Shown in pieces: positions 7,655-10,301 of a stretch of DNA of 10,301 nucleotides. The position numbers and the translations under genes were made by a program. Under the pieces are notes generated by a model. It saw only the letters and a list, made by a program, of their open reading frames with translations, did no database searches and was not told the DNA's origin. The stretch covers positions 1 to 10,301 of the forward strand of contig JANWLJ010000063.1 in the NCBI GenBank assembly GCA_025450955.1, written 5' to 3'. Position 1 is the stretch's first letter, and each line of letters begins with the position of its first letter. The DNA comes from Polyangium sp. (in: bacteria) (GTDB taxonomy: Bacteria > Myxococcota_A > Polyangia > Palsa-1104).

Positions 7655-8458
7655 CTACTTCTTCGCCGCGGGCTGCTGCTTGGCGGCGACGTCCTTGTCG
7701 GAGAGCACGGTCTCGCGGAAGTCGACCGACGGCCGATCTTTGGGATCCGTGGTCACCGGGTTGCCCTTCTCGAAGCCGACCACCTTGAGCTGAAGCTGCT
7801 TGCCCTCGGTGACGGTGAAGGTGTGGCTCGACCGCGCGGTGAACTTGTAGCCCTTGAGATACGAGAACACGCCGTAGCCGTTACCTTGATAGATGAGCTC
7901 GACCGACAGCGTGTGGTTGCCGGGCACGATCGAGCCGTTGAAGATCTCGAGCTCCTTCTGATCGCCGAGCTTGCCCGACGAATCGCTCTTGGAAAAGATC
8001 TCGGCCCCGTCGAGCGAGAAGACGTAGGTGACCGGCATGTACATCGAGCCCATCTCGTTACGGAAGCTGATCACGCCGCGCGCGCCGGCGATCACGCCGT
8101 GCAGCACCGTCTCTTTGAGGAGGTTCAGGCGCGCCTTGGAGCGGAACACCTGCTCCTTGAGCTCGTCGACCTTGCGCTCGAGATCGCGCAGCTTGACCGT
8201 GTCCGCCGCCGCGGTCGAGTTGTCGACCGCCGCTCCCGGCGCCGCCGCCGTCGCCGCTTCACTCGCGGGCGCTGCGGCCTGAGCCGCGGGTGCCGCGGGC
8301 GCGGTCTGAGCCGCCGGCGCCGTCGCTGTCGGGCTCGGCGCGTCGGCCGCGTGGGCCGGCCCGATCCACATCACCATCATCCCGAGGGCCGCGGCGATCT
8401 GCGCCCCTTCGATCCACACCGCCCGTCGAGTCGTCATCGGCCTGCGCACCGGCGTCAC
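7655..8458 (-). CDS. Exported Ala/Pro-linker protein with beta-rich C-terminal domain, first gene of the operon
   Basis: This protein has up to 267 residues. The N-terminus has a twin-Arg-containing n-region (TTRRAVW), a hydrophobic core (about 18-33) and an AHA cleavage site near 37. A low-complexity Ala/Pro/Thr linker follows (38-86), then a coiled coil (88-118, LRDLERKVDELKEQV) and a domain rich in beta strands (120-232). That domain includes FRNEMGSMYMPVTYVFSLDG (132-151), EIFNGSIVPGNHTLSVELIY (171-190) and GYGVFSYLKGYKF (194-206), which look Ig-like or PEGA-like; this fold is inferred. The Ala/Pro linker could provoke a false 'dihydrolipoamide acetyltransferase' label; no lipoyl Lys motif or catalytic domain is present. 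The start is uncertain: GTG at 8458 (longest frame), GTG at 8449 (GGGAG about 10 bases upstream, best spacing) or ATG at 8437. All keep the signal peptide. A strong promoter lies directly upstream. Confidence 0.82.
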   Translation of the reverse strand: MTPVRRPMTTRRAVWIEGAQIAAALGMMVMWIGPAHAADAPSPTATAPAAQTAPAAPAAQAAAPASEAATAAAPGAAVDNSTAAADTVKLRDLERKVDELKEQVFRSKARLNLLKETVLHGVIAGARGVISFRNEMGSMYMPVTYVFSLDGAEIFSKSDSSGKLGDQKELEIFNGSIVPGNHTLSVELIYQGNGYGVFSYLKGYKFTARSSHTFTVTEGKQLQLKVVGFEKGNPVTTDPKDRPSVDFRETVLSDKDVAAKQQPAAKK

Positions 8459-8479
8459 TCTCCCAGAGTAAGCGAGGGC

Positions 8480-8508
8480 TTTATATCACCCGCTACCAGG
8501 TCGGTCAA
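8480..8508 (-). promoter_or_regulatory. Sigma70-like promoter of the glt-like operon
   Basis: On the minus strand TTGACC (8503-8508) is followed after 17 bases by TATAAA (8480-8485), close to the housekeeping consensus and conspicuously AT-rich in this GC-rich region. Transcription would begin near 8473, giving a leader of about 15-36 bases before the candidate starts at 8458, 8449 and 8437. It separates the left operon from rplU-rpmA-obgE, although read-through from obgE is possible. Confidence 0.75.
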
Positions 8509-8518
8509 GCAAGGACCG

Positions 8519-8534
8519 CTAAGGTTCCGATGCC

Positions 8535-8538
<4 letters not shown>
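8519..8538. promoter_or_regulatory. Inverted repeat CTAAGG-N8-CCTTAG overlapping the obgE stop codon
   Basis: A perfect 6-base inverted repeat with an 8-base spacer includes the obgE stop (8535-8537) and ends 10 bases before the -35 box of the downstream promoter. It could be a weak transcript hairpin after obgE, but no T-run follows, so it is a poor intrinsic terminator. Its position, centred about 55 bases upstream of the predicted transcription start, would also suit a dimeric activator. Confidence 0.35.
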
Positions 8539-9524
<986 letters not shown>

Positions 9525-9532
9525 GTGCTCAC

Positions 9533-9573
9533 CCGCTCATCCTGAGCGGAGCGCGAAGCGCGACGTCGTAGGA
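9533..9573. repeat. Palindrome-rich REP-like element with a 7-bp hairpin before obgE
   Basis: The 68-base rpmA-obgE gap contains a perfect hairpin, CCGCTCA-TCC-TGAGCGG (9533-9549: 7-bp stem, 3-base loop), then GCGC-GAA-GCGC (9551-9561) and the palindrome CGACGTCG (9561-9568). The TCATCCTGAGCG...GCGAAGCG wording resembles short dispersed intergenic repeats that I recall from many high-GC genomes; only one copy is visible here. The hairpin ends 8 bases before the obgE ATG on the minus strand. Confidence 0.5.
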
Positions 9574-9592
9574 GAACCGAAACCGGGAGGTC

Positions 9593-9868
9593 TTACGCGG
9601 CGGGTTGAAGCGGCTTCACGCTGACGCGGCGGCGGGTGGTGCCCTTCGCCTTGAACGAGCTGAACTCCACCACTCCGTCGACCAGCGCGAAGATGGTGTA
9701 GTCGCGCCCGAGCCCCACGCCCTGACCGGGGTGGATCACGGTGCCCTTCTGCCGCACGAGGATGCTGCCCGCCAGCACCTGCTCGCCGCCGAACCGCTTG
9801 ACGCCTCGCATCTTCGGCCCGGAGTCGCGGCCGTTTCTCGAAGCGCCCTGTCCTTTTTTATGAGCCAT
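9593..9868 (-). CDS. rpmA: 50S ribosomal protein bL27
   Basis: This 91-residue protein is a large-subunit ribosomal protein whose flexible N-terminus reaches the peptidyl-transferase centre and contacts the tRNA CCA ends. The family signature is unmistakable: MAHKKGQGASRNGRDS (1-16), then FGGEQVLAGSILVRQKGT and HPGQGVGLGRDYTIFALVDG. The N-terminus begins MAHKK directly, so there is no cleavable pre-sequence of the Firmicutes type. It lies 25 bases after rplU and 68 bases before obgE, in one transcription unit. AAAGG lies 9 bases before the ATG. Length is normal. Confidence 0.98.
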   Translation of the reverse strand: MAHKKGQGASRNGRDSGPKMRGVKRFGGEQVLAGSILVRQKGTVIHPGQGVGLGRDYTIFALVDGVVEFSSFKAKGTTRRRVSVKPLQPAA

Positions 9869-9879
9869 CTTTATGAGCC
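9857..9879. repeat. 10-base direct repeat across the rpmA start
   Basis: On the minus strand GGCTCATAAA occurs at 9870-9879 and again at 9857-9866, where it encodes the first rpmA codons. The period is 13 bases, so the leader duplicates the start region. It looks like a small tandem duplication and may influence initiation. Confidence 0.6.
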
Positions 9880-9893
9880 TTTGGGTCTAGCCG

Positions 9894-10220
9894 CTACGCG
9901 CTGATGCCGGTGATCTTCACCGCGGTGAACGGCTGGCGATGGCCAGTCTTGCGGCGGTATCCCTTGCGACGGCGGTACTTGTAGATGATGAGCTTCTCGC
10001 CCCGGCCCGCGCCGACGATCTCGGCCGAGACCTTGGCGCCGGCCAGCTTCGGGGTGCCGAGCTTAATCTGCTCCCCGTCGGCGATGAGCAGCACCTCGTC
10101 GAAGGTGATCGCGCCCGACTCGCGGGCGTGCCCCTGCTCATTGTTCAGCCGCTCGACGTGAATCGTCTCGCCTGGCTGAACCCGGTACTGCTTGCCCCCT
10201 GTTGCGATCACGGCGTACAT
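9894..10220 (-). CDS. rplU: 50S ribosomal protein bL21
   Basis: This 108-residue protein binds 23S rRNA in the large subunit together with L20. Typical family features are MYAVIATGGKQYRVQPGE at the start, EVLLIADGEQIKLGTP in the middle, and the basic signature YKYRRRKGYRRKTGHRQ (about 80-96) followed by FTAVKITGI. Length is as expected. ATG at 10220 is preceded by AGGAG (10229-10233) at 8 bases. It is the first gene of rplU-rpmA-obgE, with its own promoter about 35 bases upstream. The leader is short, with no visible L21-type structured leader. Confidence 0.98.
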   Translation of the reverse strand: MYAVIATGGKQYRVQPGETIHVERLNNEQGHARESGAITFDEVLLIADGEQIKLGTPKLAGAKVSAEIVGAGRGEKLIIYKYRRRKGYRRKTGHRQPFTAVKITGISA

Positions 10221-10254
10221 GAATCGAGCTCCTGGAAGAGAAACCGAGGCGCGA

Positions 10255-10282
10255 AGTCTACGTGTTTCGCTTGTTGTGTCAA
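10255..10282 (-). promoter_or_regulatory. Sigma70-like promoter of rplU-rpmA-obgE
   Basis: On the minus strand a perfect TTGACA (10277-10282) is followed after 16 bases by TAGACT (10255-10260, 4 of 6 consensus positions). The predicted transcription start is near 10248, giving a leader of about 28 bases that contains AGGAG before the rplU ATG. No other gene is visible between this promoter and the right edge. Confidence 0.7.
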
Positions 10283-10301
10283 TCCTTTTTTGCCGCCGAC
10301 A

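Larger units (their letters stand above)
1..8473 (-). other. Predicted polycistronic operon for a Glt/Nfs-type trans-envelope machine
   Basis: Six genes read in one direction from the promoter at 8480-8508. Gaps are 5 bases, then three successive 4-base overlaps (GTGA at 5187-5190, ATGA at 1867-1870 and 980-983), then 21 bases. Five consecutive products carry signal peptides, and the sixth is an inner-membrane protein. The order AgmU-like, AglT-like, small exported protein, FHA-like/TM protein corresponds to gltD-gltE-gltF-gltG as recalled from M. xanthus. The operon extends beyond the left edge. Confidence 0.75.

Noticed and set aside
5274..7793. 839-codon open frame on the plus strand
   Set aside because: It spans the junction of two well-supported minus-strand genes and has the same Arg/Leu/Val/His-rich shadow composition; no domain or ribosome binding site was seen.
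8050..8458. Dihydrolipoamide acetyltransferase identity for the Ala/Pro-rich protein
   Set aside because: Only the linker composition is similar; no lipoyl attachment motif or catalytic domain is present, and the protein has a signal peptide.

Overview
The window reads as a high-GC bacterial chromosome segment in which every supported gene lies on the minus strand. Gene content points to Myxococcota or a related deltaproteobacterium. The reason is a run of genes whose order and domain make-up match the GltD(AgmU)-GltE(AglT)-GltF-GltG(PglI) stretch of the Myxococcus xanthus gliding-motility (Glt) machine and its sporulation paralogue Nfs. That assignment comes from remembered family architecture and synteny, not from a database search.

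Right part, read from 10301 leftwards: a sigma70-like promoter (TTGACA-16-TAGACT) drives rplU (ribosomal protein bL21), then rpmA (bL27), then obgE (Obg/CgtA GTPase). This is the very widely conserved rplU-rpmA-obg order. A GC-rich hairpin inside a palindrome-rich element sits just upstream of the obgE start. The Obg protein has an altered G4 motif (AKMD instead of NKxD).

Middle and left part: a second sigma70-like promoter (TTGACC-17-TATAAA) lies in the 76-base gap after obgE. It appears to start a tightly packed operon of at least six genes that continues past the left edge. In transcription order these are: (1) an exported protein of about 267 aa with an Ala/Pro linker, a short coiled coil and a beta-rich C-terminal domain; (2) an exported 820 aa protein with TPR-like repeats followed by long coiled coils; (3) an exported 1107 aa TPR protein (AgmU/GltD-like); (4) an exported 296 aa TPR protein (AglT/GltE-like); (5) an exported 107 aa protein (GltF-like position); (6) the first 212 codons of a membrane protein with a degenerate FHA-like cytoplasmic domain, one transmembrane helix and a charged periplasmic linker (GltG/PglI-like). 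Genes 2 to 5 are joined by 4-base GTGA/ATGA stop-start overlaps, which suggests translational coupling and joint assembly.

Interpretation: the left 8.5 kb encodes the periplasmic part and the first inner-membrane subunit of a trans-envelope, probably proton-motive-force-linked machine of the Glt/Nfs class. In M. xanthus such complexes couple the AglRQS motor to surface adhesins or to spore-coat polysaccharide. Whether this organism glides cannot be told from here. The two leading genes are the least characterised parts and are candidates for additional subunits. No tRNA, rRNA, CRISPR array, insertion sequence or prophage gene was seen. The long plus-strand open frames are GC-bias shadows. No stretch longer than 300 bases lacks a gene.
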